The position numbers were made by a program, and so were the translations under genes. This document shows, piece after piece, positions 36,140 to 45,022 of a stretch of 64,000 nucleotides of DNA (the stretch's first letter is position 1; the number at the start of each line of letters is the position of its first letter). A model generated the notes under the pieces. That model worked only from the letters and a program-made list of their open reading frames with translations. It did no database searches and had not been told where the DNA came from. The stretch lies in assembly GCA_036003045.1 (NCBI GenBank), contig DASYSS010000022.1, forward strand, positions 124,001 to 188,000. The letters run 5' to 3'. The stretch is from Gemmatimonadaceae bacterium (GTDB lineage Bacteria; Gemmatimonadota; Gemmatimonadetes; Gemmatimonadales; Gemmatimonadaceae).

Positions 36140-38782
36140 ATGAAGTCGATCGCCTCGCTGCTCTGCGCCGCATTCCTCGTCATCGCGCCAAACACGCGGG
36201 CAAACGCGCAGCGCGCGGACGCGGCAAAGTTGGGCGAAGAGATCGCCGGCCTGGGCACGACGGCGCGCGTGCTGATGATCGGAGCGCACCCCGACGACGA
36301 GGACACGCAGCTCATCGCGTGGCTGGCCAAGGCGCGACATGTCGAGACCGCGTATCTGTCCCTCACGCGCGGTGACGGCGGACAGAACCTCATCGGCAAC
36401 GAGCTGGGTCCCGCGCTCGGCATGATCCGCACGGAAGAGCTGCTCGCCGCGCGCCGAATCGACGGCGGGCATCAGTACTTCACGCGCGCGTACGACTTCG
36501 GATTCTCGAAGACGCTCGAGGAAACGCTCGAGCATTGGCCCAAGGATTCGATTCTCTCCGACGTCGTGGCGGTGATTCGCGCTTTCCGGCCGCACGTCAT
36601 CATCTCCGTGTGGTCGGGCACGCCGGCCGACGGGCACGGACATCATCAGTATTCGGGCGTCATCGCGCGCGAGGCATTCGACGCCGCCGGCGACACCGTG
36701 CGCTTTCCGCCGAGGCGCTTGTCCGACCTCGACGCGTGGACGCCGTCGAAGTTCTACCGGCTGCGTCGCAACGGCTCGGGCGCGTCGCTGGCCTTCGACG
36801 TCGGCGAGTACGCGCCGATGCTCGGCGAATCGTACTCCGAGATCGCGACCGAGAGTCGTTCGCAGCATCGTTCGCAGGGACAGGGCGCACTTCCCCGCGT
36901 CGGACCGGTCTACACCGCCGTGAAGCTCGAGGTCTCGCGCGTGTCCAACGCCGACGCGCCGGAGACGGGACTGTTCGACGGGATGGACACGACGTGGGCG
37001 CGGTTCAACGCGGTGCGTCTGGCGGATTCCGCCCGCGCCGCGCTCGACTCGCTTCCCGCCGCGCGGACGGCGGTCGTCGCCGCCGAGAACCTCGTGAACC
37101 CATCGGCGATGGTCGCGCCGCTCGCGGCGTACGAGCGTCTCGTCACGCGCGCCGGCACCGGCAAAGCGTGCGGGTTCTCGGGCGCCGAGGGGGCGGACGA
37201 TCACAGTTGCACGGCGGCCGAGCGCGATCTATGGTCGTCGCTCTCGACCACCAACGAGCGCGCGACCGACGCGCTGCTCGGAGCGGCCGGTGTCTCGGTG
37301 GACATCACCGCGCCGCGCGACCTCATCGCGCCGAACGATACCGTGCCCGTCACCGTGCGCGTCTACAACGGCGGCAAGTCGTCGCTCGCGCTCGACCGCG
37401 TATCGCTGATCAACGCGCTGGGCGTGGCGTCACGGCAGCGGCGTGAGATCCTGCCCGACAGTACGGCGACGCAACAGATCACGTACCGCGCTCCCGCTCG
37501 ACTGTCGCTTCCGTGGTGGCTGAGAAGCGCGCCGAAGGGCGACATGTTCGTACAACCGCGCGCCGACATGATCGAGGGGGAGGACCGGCGGCTCGAATCC
37601 GGCGCGGAGGTCGGACTGCGTGTCGACGGCGTGCCGGTCGTCATGCGCGAGGGGCCGATCGTCTATCGCTTCGCCGATCCGGCGCGCGGCGAGGTGCGCC
37701 GGCCCATCGCGACGGTGCCTGAGATCTCCGTGCTGCTCCAGCACGAGGTGGAGTACGCGCGGGCCGGCGCGCCGTTCGACCGCACGATGCTCGTCTACGT
37801 GCACTCGGCGGACGCGGTCGCGCGACAAGTGGATGTGACGCTCCAGTTGCCCGCTGGGCTTCACGCCGATTCGGTATCGCGGCACGCCTCGCTCACCGCG
37901 TTCGGCGACGCGCACCTCTATTTCCGCGTGCGCGGTGTTCTTCCGGCCGGACGCCAGGAGATCAAAGCCAGCGCGACCCTCGCAGCCGACAACGGCGCGA
38001 TACGCACGTCGAGCCTGGGATTCGTGCCGGTCGAGTACTCGCACATCCGGCCGCTTCGGTTCTATCGGAGCTCGGTCGTCACGCTGCAAGCGGTCAACAT
38101 CACGTACGCGAACATGAAGGTCGGTTACATCCGCGGCGTGGGCGACAACGTGATGTCGATGCTCGAGGAGCTCGGCCTCTCGGTCTACGAGCTCGATCCG
38201 CTCACGTTGCCGCAGCAGGACCTCGGCGGATTCTCGGCGATCGTCGTCGGACCGCGCGCGTACGAGACGAATCCGGCGCTTCTGGCCAACAACGGGACGC
38301 TGATGTCGTTCGCGCGAAATGGCGGAACGCTCGTCGCGCAGTACGGCCAGGCGCCGTACGGCCGGCCGGGAATCTTTCCGTATCCGGTCACCGCGCCGCG
38401 CTCGCAGGACCGAGTGACCGACGAGAACGCACAGGTTCGCGTGTTGGATCCGGGCTCGCCGCTTCTCTCGAAGCCGAACAAGATCACCCAGGACGATTTC
38501 GCGGATTGGGTGCAGGAGCGCGCGCTGTACATGCCGCGCACGTTCGATCCGGCGTATCGCACCGTGTTCTCGATGAACGACAAGGGCGATCCGCCGCAGG
38601 ACGGCGCCGTGCTGATCGCACCGCTCGGCAAAGGCGTCTACGTGTACACGACGTTCGCGTTCTTCCGCGAACTGCCGGCGGGAAACCCCGGCGCGGCGCG
38701 GCTGTTCGTCAATTTGCTCTCGGCGACTCCCGCCGCGGCGAACCGGCCGCCGCATCCGCCGTCGGACGCGGTGCGTCCGTGA
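36140..38782 (+). CDS. Exported PIG-L family deacetylase with GATase-like C-terminus
   Basis: An 880-residue protein with signal peptide MKSIASLLCAAFLVIAPNTRANAQ. Residues about 30-260 are a LmbE/PIG-L zinc deacetylase: AHPDDEDTQL, LTRGDGGQN and DGHGHHQYSG supply the metal ligands. Middle beta domains (VPVTVRVYNGGKSSLALDRV) follow. The last 200 residues (GFSAIVVGPRAYETNPALLANNGTLMSFARNGGTLVAQYGQ) resemble a ThuA/class-I amidotransferase-like fold. It probably deacetylates an N-acetylated sugar or glycoconjugate outside the cytoplasm; the substrate is unknown. An alternative start at 36080 overlaps the sucA stop but would translate the GTCCACC repeat and bury the signal peptide. Confidence 0.85.
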   Translation: MKSIASLLCAAFLVIAPNTRANAQRADAAKLGEEIAGLGTTARVLMIGAHPDDEDTQLIAWLAKARHVETAYLSLTRGDGGQNLIGNELGPALGMIRTEELLAARRIDGGHQYFTRAYDFGFSKTLEETLEHWPKDSILSDVVAVIRAFRPHVIISVWSGTPADGHGHHQYSGVIAREAFDAAGDTVRFPPRRLSDLDAWTPSKFYRLRRNGSGASLAFDVGEYAPMLGESYSEIATESRSQHRSQGQGALPRVGPVYTAVKLEVSRVSNADAPETGLFDGMDTTWARFNAVRLADSARAALDSLPAARTAVVAAENLVNPSAMVAPLAAYERLVTRAGTGKACGFSGAEGADDHSCTAAERDLWSSLSTTNERATDALLGAAGVSVDITAPRDLIAPNDTVPVTVRVYNGGKSSLALDRVSLINALGVASRQRREILPDSTATQQITYRAPARLSLPWWLRSAPKGDMFVQPRADMIEGEDRRLESGAEVGLRVDGVPVVMREGPIVYRFADPARGEVRRPIATVPEISVLLQHEVEYARAGAPFDRTMLVYVHSADAVARQVDVTLQLPAGLHADSVSRHASLTAFGDAHLYFRVRGVLPAGRQEIKASATLAADNGAIRTSSLGFVPVEYSHIRPLRFYRSSVVTLQAVNITYANMKVGYIRGVGDNVMSMLEELGLSVYELDPLTLPQQDLGGFSAIVVGPRAYETNPALLANNGTLMSFARNGGTLVAQYGQAPYGRPGIFPYPVTAPRSQDRVTDENAQVRVLDPGSPLLSKPNKITQDDFADWVQERALYMPRTFDPAYRTVFSMNDKGDPPQDGAVLIAPLGKGVYVYTTFAFFRELPAGNPGAARLFVNLLSATPAAANRPPHPPSDAVRP

Positions 38783-38979
38783 GTCTCGATCCGCGGCTGG
38801 TCGCCTTCGTCGGCGTCGCTGCGGTGTTGACGGTTCTACCCGGCGCCGACATGGCGCTCGTGATGCGCAACGTTCTGAGTGCCATGCTGACGCGGCCGAA
38901 GGTGAAGGCGCGGCTCGAGCGCGCGACCGGTGGATTGCTGATCGCGCTGGGCGTTCGGCTGGCATGGGGCCGGCGATGA
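38779..38979 (+). pseudogene. LysE-family exporter remnant with internal deletion
   Basis: The 66-residue frame starts with GTG overlapping the PIG-L stop. Residues 1-32 match the first helix of LysE/RhtB amino-acid exporters (AFVGVAAVLTVLPGADMALVMRNVLS). Residues 37-66 match the last part (RPKVKARLERATGGLLIALGVRLAWGRR). The 130-150 residues that normally lie between, including the middle helices, are missing, and the join keeps the reading frame. A normal member is about 200 residues. It is therefore probably a decayed gene, though an in-frame two-helix product could still be made because it is translationally coupled on both sides (GTGA and ATGA). Confidence 0.75.
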
Positions 38980-39134
38980 GCGGCCGATCGGCCAAAGCGG
39001 ATCGCCGGTCGGCGCAACAGCCGCAGGACGCGGCCGCGCGCGGTCGATTCGTGAAGACGCTCCTCAGCGTACTCGGTGTCCAGGTGATCACGCTCCTGCT
39101 GCTCTGGCTTCTCCAGTCCACCTTCTCGTACTGA
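38976..39134 (+). CDS. 52-residue single-pass membrane microprotein
   Basis: This small gene begins with ATG overlapping the stop of the LysE remnant and ends with TGA directly abutting the ATG of the sodium symporter. The product has a basic, Arg/Gln/Ala-rich N-terminus (MSGRSAKADRRSAQQPQD) and one C-terminal hydrophobic helix (TLLSVLGVQVITLLLLWLLQ) ending FSY. This predicts a cytoplasmic N-terminus by the positive-inside rule. I do not recognise the family. The tight coupling suggests an accessory subunit of the symporter, similar in principle to small partners of other sodium:solute symporters, but that is inference. Confidence 0.6.
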   Translation: MSGRSAKADRRSAQQPQDAAARGRFVKTLLSVLGVQVITLLLLWLLQSTFSY

Positions 39135-40742
39135 ATGAATCCGCTCAACTGGGTGATCGTGGTGGGGTGGATCGCCTACGTGGTGACCCACGGGATTCGC
39201 CGGTCCAAGGGCACGACCGAGATGGAGGGCTACTTCCTCGCGCACCGGAGCCTTCCCTGGTGGGCGGTGGGACTGTCGGTGATGGCGACCCAGCTCTCCG
39301 CCGTGACGATGATCGGCACGACGGGGCAGGGCGCCACCGACGGCATGCGGTTCATCCAGTTCTACTTCGGATTGCCGTTGGCGATGGTGATCCTCGGCGT
39401 CACGCTCGTGCCGCTGCTCAAGAACGCGGGCGTGTACACGGCGTACGAGTATCTCGAGCGGCGGTTCGACGCGCGTACGCGATCGCTCACCGCGTTTCTC
39501 TTCCTGTTGTCGCGCGGGATGTCGTGCGGCACGATCATCGCCGCGCCGGCCGTCGTGTTCTCGGCGATCTTCGGCTGGAACCTCTGGTGGTGCGTGGCGA
39601 TCATCGGCGTTCCGGCGGTCCTCTACGCGATGATCGGCGGCGTGCAGGCGGTGACGTGGGTCGACGTGAAGCAGATGTTCCTCATCGTCGGCGCGCTATT
39701 GGCGGTGGTGATCACGCTGCTCATCCAGATCCCCGTGTCCCCATCGACGGCGCTTCACGTCGCCGGCGCGACGGGGCATCTGCGCGTGTTCGATTTCTCG
39801 TTCAGCCTCACGAATACGTACACGTTCTGGTCGGGGCTCATCGGCGGAACGTTCCTCATGATGTCGTACTTCGGAACGGACCAGAGCCAGGTGCAGCGCT
39901 ACCTCGCCGCGAAATCGGTGGACGAAGCGCGCACGTCGCTGTTGATGAGCGCCTACTGGAAGATCCCACTCCAGGCGCTCGTGCTCCTCGTCGGTGTGCT
40001 CGTGTTCGTGTACTACGAGTACCACAAGGGGCCAATCCTCTTCAATCCGGCGCACGAGCGCGCGGTGCACAACGCGTTTCCACAGTTGCTCGCCGATCTT
40101 CAGCAGCGGTACGACACGGCAAGCTCGCCGATGTTGCGCGACGCGCTGAGGAGCCAGGCACTGGACTACGCGCGTGGATTGACGCACGGACCGGCCAACG
40201 ACGCGAACTACATCATTCCGCGGTTCGTCATCGACCATCTGCCGCTCGGGCTGGCCGGCATCTTCATCGCGGCGGTGATCGCCGCGGCGATGAACGCGAT
40301 TTCCGGCGAGCTCACCTCGCTGTCCAGCGCGACCGTGATCGACCTCTACCGCCGCTGGATCAAGCCCCAGGCGACGGACGCCCACTACCTCCGCGTCTCG
40401 CGCGCGTCGATCGCGTTCTGGGGCGTGTTCGCATGCATCGTCGCGCACTACGCCGTGAATCTCGGGTCGCTCATCGAGGTCGTAAACCGCTTCGGCTCGT
40501 TCTTTTACGGATCGATCCTCGGCGTCTTCCTGCTCGCGATGATCCCGCGCGCCACGTCCCTTGGCGCGTTCGTGGGCATGATCACCGGACTCGCCGCGGT
40601 GAGCGTCGTGAATTTCCGAGCGCCGCGCGTCTCGTTCCTCTGGCACAACCTGATCGCCGTGGTCGTGGTGCTGGCCGTCGGCTTGGCGTTGAGCGCGCTC
40701 AGCCCGAAATCCTCTCCCGCGCGCGTCGCCGCGCAGCCCTGA
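39135..40742 (+). CDS. Sodium:solute symporter (SSS family)
   Basis: A 535-residue inner-membrane transporter with about 13 hydrophobic helices. TTEMEGYFLAHRSLPWWAVGLSVMATQLSAVTMIGTTGQ is the typical first-repeat region, with residues near the sodium site. YTAYEYLERRF, GGVQAVTWVDVKQM and MNAISGELTSLSSATVIDLYRR are also characteristic. It couples sodium entry to uptake of a sugar, organic acid or similar solute; substrate cannot be deduced. A long extracytoplasmic stretch around residues 300-370 separates helices. It follows the 52-residue microprotein without a gap. Confidence 0.92.
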   Translation: MNPLNWVIVVGWIAYVVTHGIRRSKGTTEMEGYFLAHRSLPWWAVGLSVMATQLSAVTMIGTTGQGATDGMRFIQFYFGLPLAMVILGVTLVPLLKNAGVYTAYEYLERRFDARTRSLTAFLFLLSRGMSCGTIIAAPAVVFSAIFGWNLWWCVAIIGVPAVLYAMIGGVQAVTWVDVKQMFLIVGALLAVVITLLIQIPVSPSTALHVAGATGHLRVFDFSFSLTNTYTFWSGLIGGTFLMMSYFGTDQSQVQRYLAAKSVDEARTSLLMSAYWKIPLQALVLLVGVLVFVYYEYHKGPILFNPAHERAVHNAFPQLLADLQQRYDTASSPMLRDALRSQALDYARGLTHGPANDANYIIPRFVIDHLPLGLAGIFIAAVIAAAMNAISGELTSLSSATVIDLYRRWIKPQATDAHYLRVSRASIAFWGVFACIVAHYAVNLGSLIEVVNRFGSFFYGSILGVFLLAMIPRATSLGAFVGMITGLAAVSVVNFRAPRVSFLWHNLIAVVVVLAVGLALSALSPKSSPARVAAQP

Positions 40743-40752
40743 GCCCCCGGCG

Positions 40753-41991
40753 ATGACTCGTCCGCGCGTCGTCATCGTCGGCGCGGGGTTCGGTGGGCTC
40801 TACGCCGCGCGGGTGCTCAAGGACGCGGACGTCTCGGTGCTCGTGATCGACCGCACGAATCACCACGTCTTTCAGCCGCTTCTCTACCAAGTCGCGACGG
40901 CGACACTCGCGCCGACGGACATCTGCGCGCCGATCCGGTGGTTATTGCACAAGCAGCGCAACACCGACGTCATGCTTGCGGATGTCGAGTCGATCGATCC
41001 GGTGCGGCGGATCGTCCACTGCGACCACGGGCAGGACGTCGAGTACGACTTTCTCATTCTCGCGGCGGGCGCCCGCCATTCCTACTTCGGCCACCCCGAG
41101 TGGGAACCGTACGCTCCGGGTCTCAAGAGCGCGGCCGATGCGATCGAGCTTCGGAAGCGCTGGCTGCTGGCGTTCGAGCGGGCCGACCGTACGACGGACG
41201 AAGCCGAACGGCGCGCCGAGTTGACGTTCGTCATCGTCGGTGGCGGACCGACGGGCGTCGAGCTGGCCGGAATGCTCCCGACGATTTCGCGCTTCGCCTT
41301 GCCAAGCGACTTTCGTCACATCGACACCGCGAGCGCGCGCATACTCTTGATCGAGGCCGGACCGCGGATCCTGCCCGCGATGCCGGAGGATTTGTCGGCG
41401 CGGGCGCTGCGTGATCTGACCGAGCTCGGCGTCGAGGTTCGGACGAACGCTCGTGTCACGAACCTCGGCGACGGTTGGGTCGAGGCCGACGGAGAACGGA
41501 TCGAGGCTCGAACGGTCTTCTGGGCCGCCGGGAACGCCGCGTCGCCGCTCGGGAAATCGCTCGGTGTCCCGACCGACCGGGCCGGGCGCGTGGTGGTCGA
41601 GGACGATTTGAGCGTCCCCGGCCTCCCAAACGTGTTCGTCGTCGGGGACCTGGCGGTGTTGCGCAGCCGCGGGAAAGCCGTGCCTGCCATTGCCCCGGCG
41701 GCGATCCAAAGCGGGAAAGCGGCAGCGCGGAACGTTCTTCACGCCATGCGGCGTGAAGGGCGGGAGCGATTTCATTATATCAACAAGGGCGACCTGGCCA
41801 CGATCGGGCGATACAAGGCCGTCGGGGTCGTGGCCGGTAAGCATCTCCGTGGCTGGTTGGCGTGGTGGACTTGGCTGTTGGTGCACATCATGTATCTGGC
41901 CGGATTTCGCAACCGGGCGGTCGTTCTGGTCGAATGGGCGTATTCCTTCTTCACGTACCAACGGGGCGCGCGGCTCATCACGCATGACTGA
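40753..41991 (+). CDS. ndh: Type II NADH dehydrogenase
   Basis: A 412-residue FAD-dependent NADH:quinone oxidoreductase without proton pumping. VVIVGAGFGGLYAARVL is the FAD-binding loop; NHHVFQPLLYQVATATLAPTDICAPIR is an NDH-2 signature; FVIVGGGPTGVELAG binds NADH. VFVVGDLA and IAPAAIQSGKAAARNV lie in the quinone-site region. The C-terminal GYIVH-like amphipathic part (WLAWWTWLLVHIMYLAGFRNRAVVLVEWAYSFFTYQRGARLI) attaches it to the membrane. It starts ten bases after the symporter gene and ends 12 bases before the hybrid kinase. Confidence 0.93.
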   Translation: MTRPRVVIVGAGFGGLYAARVLKDADVSVLVIDRTNHHVFQPLLYQVATATLAPTDICAPIRWLLHKQRNTDVMLADVESIDPVRRIVHCDHGQDVEYDFLILAAGARHSYFGHPEWEPYAPGLKSAADAIELRKRWLLAFERADRTTDEAERRAELTFVIVGGGPTGVELAGMLPTISRFALPSDFRHIDTASARILLIEAGPRILPAMPEDLSARALRDLTELGVEVRTNARVTNLGDGWVEADGERIEARTVFWAAGNAASPLGKSLGVPTDRAGRVVVEDDLSVPGLPNVFVVGDLAVLRSRGKAVPAIAPAAIQSGKAAARNVLHAMRREGRERFHYINKGDLATIGRYKAVGVVAGKHLRGWLAWWTWLLVHIMYLAGFRNRAVVLVEWAYSFFTYQRGARLITHD

Positions 41992-42003
41992 GCAGGTGTC
42001 GGA

Positions 42004-44028
42004 GTGACCGAACAGGCGGCCGGCTTCGATTTTGTGAGCATCGGCGGAGGACTCGGCGGCGTGCGCTTCGAATCGTTGATCGAGACGATTCCGCTCTCGA
42101 TCGCGATCTTCGACGCCGATCTCCGCCTGACCAGCGCGAATTCGCGCTATCGCGAGCTCACAGGCGTCGATGCGCCGGCGTCGACCCGTGTATCGATCTA
42201 CGACGCCTTTCCCAACGCGCTGGCCGACCTCACCGAGCAAATCGACGCCGCGGTGCGCGGCGTCACCGGGCGGGCGGCGGAGCGCGTGCCGTTCCACTTC
42301 CGCAACGGACGCCGACTGATCGAGACGACGTTCACCGCCATCGGTGAGGACGCCGGCGGCCGGTCGATCCTGTTCGCCGGGTCGGACGTCAGCGAGCGCG
42401 AAGAGCTTCGCGAAACGCTCGGCCGAAGCGTCGCGCAGCTCGAGTCGATCTTCGACGTCATCCCCGACTCGGTGCGCGTCGTGGACATCGACGGACGCAC
42501 GGTTCGCTCCAACACGCAGGCGATCCAGGATCACGCGGGAGCCGCCACCCCGCCGACGACGCTGCGCGAGCTTTGGCAGCTCGACCGTCCGCGTACGATG
42601 GAAGGCACGAGCCTGTTCATGCACGAGCACCCGACGGCGCGCGCACTGCGCGGCGAACGCGTGCGCGGCGAGACGCTTTCCGTGCGCCGCGGCGCGGAGG
42701 GGGCCTCGGTAATCATCGAGGTCAACTCGAATCCGCTATACGACGAGCAGGGAAAGATCCGCGGCGCCGTCACCGTGGAGCGCGACGTCACGGCGAAGAC
42801 GCACCTCGCCAAAGCGCTCGAGGAAGAGGCCCGGCGCACCGCCGAACTGTTCGAGCGAGTCTCGACCGAAGCCGAGCGGCTCGAGAGGATGGTGCAGGAA
42901 CGAACCGCCGAGCTGCTCGCGCTCCAGGAAGCGCGCGCCCGCGAACGGCGGCTCGCCGCCGTCGGCCAGTTGGCCGCAGGCGTGATGCACGACGTGAACA
43001 ACGCGCTCAACCCGATCATGGCGGCGTCGTATCTGCTCGAAACGAACGCCGACAATCCGGCCGCGGTCCGCGACTACGCCGTGCGCATCGCCAAAGCGGC
43101 GGAGACCGGCGCCGCGACCGCGGCGCGCGTCGGCCGGTTTATTCGTCAGGAGCCGATGCAGTCGGAGCGGGAGGAAGCCGTCGATCTCTCGCTCGTCTGC
43201 GACGAGGTCGTGGCGATGACCCGGCCGCTCTGGGCGGAGCGCGCGCGCGGCGGCACGGTCAAGCTGCAACGCGACCTCGGACGCGGCGCGATCATCCGCG
43301 GATTGGGCGGTGAGATCCGCGAGGCGCTGCTCAACCTCGTGCAAAACTCGCTGGACGCGATGCCGCACGGGGGCACGCTCGGCTTGCGAACGTCGATAGA
43401 CGGCAACGAGGCCCGCCTCGAGGTGAGCGACTCGGGAATGGGCATGTCCGCGGAGGTGCGCGAGCGCGCCTTCGAGCCGTTTTTCACGACGAAGGGGCGC
43501 GCGGGAACCGGACTGGGCCTTGCCGAGGTTTATGGAATTGTAAAGCGGCATCGCGGACGGGCGGAGATCGTGTCGGAACTCGGGCAGGGAACGACGATCA
43601 GCCTGATCTTTCCGGCCGCTTCATCGCAGGCGACGGCCACATCGGCGGGCTCGGCCGTTGAGCACCGCCGGCGAACACCGCGCCGCATCCTGCTCGTCGA
43701 GGACCACTTCGACAGCCGGGAGTTCATGCAGGCGCTGCTCGAGTCCGACGGTCACCACGTCGATGCGGCGGCTGGCGTCGTGGAAGCGCTGACGCGGCTC
43801 GAAGCGCCGGGAGCGAGTTACGAGGTGCTGGTGACGGACATCGGATTGTCGGACGGCAGCGGATGGGAGCTCATCGCCGCGGTCCGTCAACGGTGGCCGT
43901 CGATTCGTATTGGAGTCGTGACAGGTTGGGAACCCGGCGGCGCCGGTGCTGGCGCCGAGGGTGACTTCATTCTTCGCAAGCCCGTTAGAACATCCGAATT
44001 GCTTGCGCAGGTCGCCGCGGAGAGTTGA
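42004..44028 (+). CDS. PAS hybrid histidine kinase with receiver domain
   Basis: A 674-residue soluble hybrid kinase. Two PAS-type domains (about residues 15-140 and 140-265; IFDADLRLTSANSRYRELTG, IPDSVRVVDIDGRTVRSN) precede a coiled coil (EEARRTAELFERVSTEAERLERMVQERTAEL is the stretch, residues about 278-308). The phosphoacceptor box is AVGQLAAGVMHDVNNALNP with H329. The ATPase domain ends GRAGTGLGLAEVYGIVKRH. A C-terminal receiver (ILLVEDHFDSREF, D612 in VLVTDIGLSDGSG, LRKP) completes it. The start is GTG. Its position after type II NADH dehydrogenase suggests sensing of redox or respiration, an inference. The next gene, an ANTAR regulator, is a possible output partner. Confidence 0.92.
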   Translation: MTEQAAGFDFVSIGGGLGGVRFESLIETIPLSIAIFDADLRLTSANSRYRELTGVDAPASTRVSIYDAFPNALADLTEQIDAAVRGVTGRAAERVPFHFRNGRRLIETTFTAIGEDAGGRSILFAGSDVSEREELRETLGRSVAQLESIFDVIPDSVRVVDIDGRTVRSNTQAIQDHAGAATPPTTLRELWQLDRPRTMEGTSLFMHEHPTARALRGERVRGETLSVRRGAEGASVIIEVNSNPLYDEQGKIRGAVTVERDVTAKTHLAKALEEEARRTAELFERVSTEAERLERMVQERTAELLALQEARARERRLAAVGQLAAGVMHDVNNALNPIMAASYLLETNADNPAAVRDYAVRIAKAAETGAATAARVGRFIRQEPMQSEREEAVDLSLVCDEVVAMTRPLWAERARGGTVKLQRDLGRGAIIRGLGGEIREALLNLVQNSLDAMPHGGTLGLRTSIDGNEARLEVSDSGMGMSAEVRERAFEPFFTTKGRAGTGLGLAEVYGIVKRHRGRAEIVSELGQGTTISLIFPAASSQATATSAGSAVEHRRRTPRRILLVEDHFDSREFMQALLESDGHHVDAAAGVVEALTRLEAPGASYEVLVTDIGLSDGSGWELIAAVRQRWPSIRIGVVTGWEPGGAGAGAEGDFILRKPVRTSELLAQVAAES

Positions 44029-44080
44029 CGGACCCGCTCGCCGCTGGCGCCACCATTGGCGCGTGCCCAGATTGCTGACG

Positions 44081-44701
44081 ATGACAGACGCCGCACCCAA
44101 GATTCGACTCCTCGTCGCGGAAGACGACGACAACGCACGTTCGCTTCTCACCGACCTGCTCAGCACACTCGGCCACACGATCGTTGCCGAAGTGTCGACG
44201 GGACGCGAGGCGTTCGAGCGCTCGAAGGACGTCGCGCCCGACGTCGTTTTGCTCGACGTGCACATGCCGGACGGGTCCGGCATCGAAGCCGCCGAAGCGA
44301 TCACGCAAGCGATTCCCGGCGTGGCGGTCGTGCTGTTCAGCGGCGATCACACGCTGTCGCTCAGCGACCGCGAGGTGACGTCGACGGCGGCTATCGCGTT
44401 CCTGCCGAAGCCCGCGCCGCCGAAGGTGCTCGATTCGACGATCCGCCTCGCGGCGACGCGCGCCAAGGAGCTCGCGTCCGCGCGGCACGACGCCGAGTCG
44501 GCGCGTCAGGCGCTCGAGAACCGCAAGACGATCGAGCGCGCGAAAGGAATTCTCATGCGCCGCACCGGCTCGTCGGAGCAGGAAGCGTATCGCATCCTGC
44601 AGCGCACGAGCCAGGACCGGTCGGTCCCCATGGTCGAGATCGCGCGCGCGGTGCTGGCCAGTGAGCCGAGTCTGGCGGAGACGGCGAAAGAAAAAGCGTG
44701 A
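44081..44701 (+). CDS. Response regulator with ANTAR RNA-binding domain
   Basis: A 206-residue regulator. Residues 1-125 form a receiver (LLVAEDDDNARSLL, phosphoacceptor in VVLLDVHMPDGSG, FLPKP). The C-terminal helices NRKTIERAKGILMRRTGSSEQEAYRILQRTSQDRSVPMVEIARAVL match ANTAR, which binds paired RNA hairpins and prevents transcription termination. The two domains are joined by a coiled coil (RAKELASARHDAESARQALE). I chose ATG 44081; a GTG at 44063 is possible. It is the last gene before a strong terminator. Its RNA targets, expected to be tandem hairpins in a leader, were not identified. Confidence 0.9.
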   Translation: MTDAAPKIRLLVAEDDDNARSLLTDLLSTLGHTIVAEVSTGREAFERSKDVAPDVVLLDVHMPDGSGIEAAEAITQAIPGVAVVLFSGDHTLSLSDREVTSTAAIAFLPKPAPPKVLDSTIRLAATRAKELASARHDAESARQALENRKTIERAKGILMRRTGSSEQEAYRILQRTSQDRSVPMVEIARAVLASEPSLAETAKEKA

Positions 44702-44720
44702 GGGTCTTTGACTGGAACGA

Positions 44721-44749
44721 AAGAGGGCGCCGTGAGGCGCCCTTTTACT
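44721..44749 (+). terminator. Rho-independent terminator after the ANTAR gene
   Basis: Stem AGGGCGCC / GGCGCCCT with a four-base GTGA loop, extended by A:U pairs and followed by TTTTACTTT. It starts 20 bases after the stop codon and ends the plus-strand unit. Confidence 0.9.
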
Positions 44750-44816
44750 TTGCTGCATCTGAGAACTGAGATTGGAGTGGTGCGAGAGCTTCCCGGTTCT
44801 TTCGCCGCGGGCTATC

Positions 44817-44931
44817 GCGTTCGTTGGCGCGAGCCTAGCGGCGAGCGACAGCCGTGAGAGCGAGGAGCCGCCGATGCTCGCGGCTCTTGCTGTAAGCTCG
44901 TGCTCGAGGCTAGGCTCGCCTCAACGGACGC
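44817..44931. repeat. Palindromic REP-like element A
   Basis: Arms at 44817-44839 and 44909-44931 are imperfect inverted repeats with the exact core GCGAGCCTAGC / GCTAGGCTCGC. An internal hairpin uses GAGCCG (44865-44870) and CGGCTC (44881-44886). A related element lies at 61190-61303. Confidence 0.55.
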
Positions 44932-44975
44932 GATGCCGGTGCGCAACAAGAAGACCGAACGATTGCGCCCAAAAC

Positions 44976-45010
44976 AAAGCCCCCAAACCTCATTGAGGTT
45001 TGGGGGCTTT
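44976..45010 (-). terminator. Strong bidirectional terminator
   Basis: Arms AAAGCCCCCAAACCTC and GAGGTTTGGGGGCTTT are exact 16-base complements around a three-base loop. Read on the minus strand the stem is followed by TTTGTTTT, so it terminates the metallopeptidase gene; it can also stop leftover plus-strand transcription. Confidence 0.92.
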
Positions 45011-45022
45011 CGATCCGCCCTT

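Larger units (their letters stand above)
44702..45022. other. Convergent intergenic region with terminators and a palindromic element
   Basis: No gene is supported in these 321 bases. In order it contains the ANTAR-gene terminator, a palindromic element (44817-44931) and the near-perfect bidirectional terminator at 44976-45010. Confidence 0.7.
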
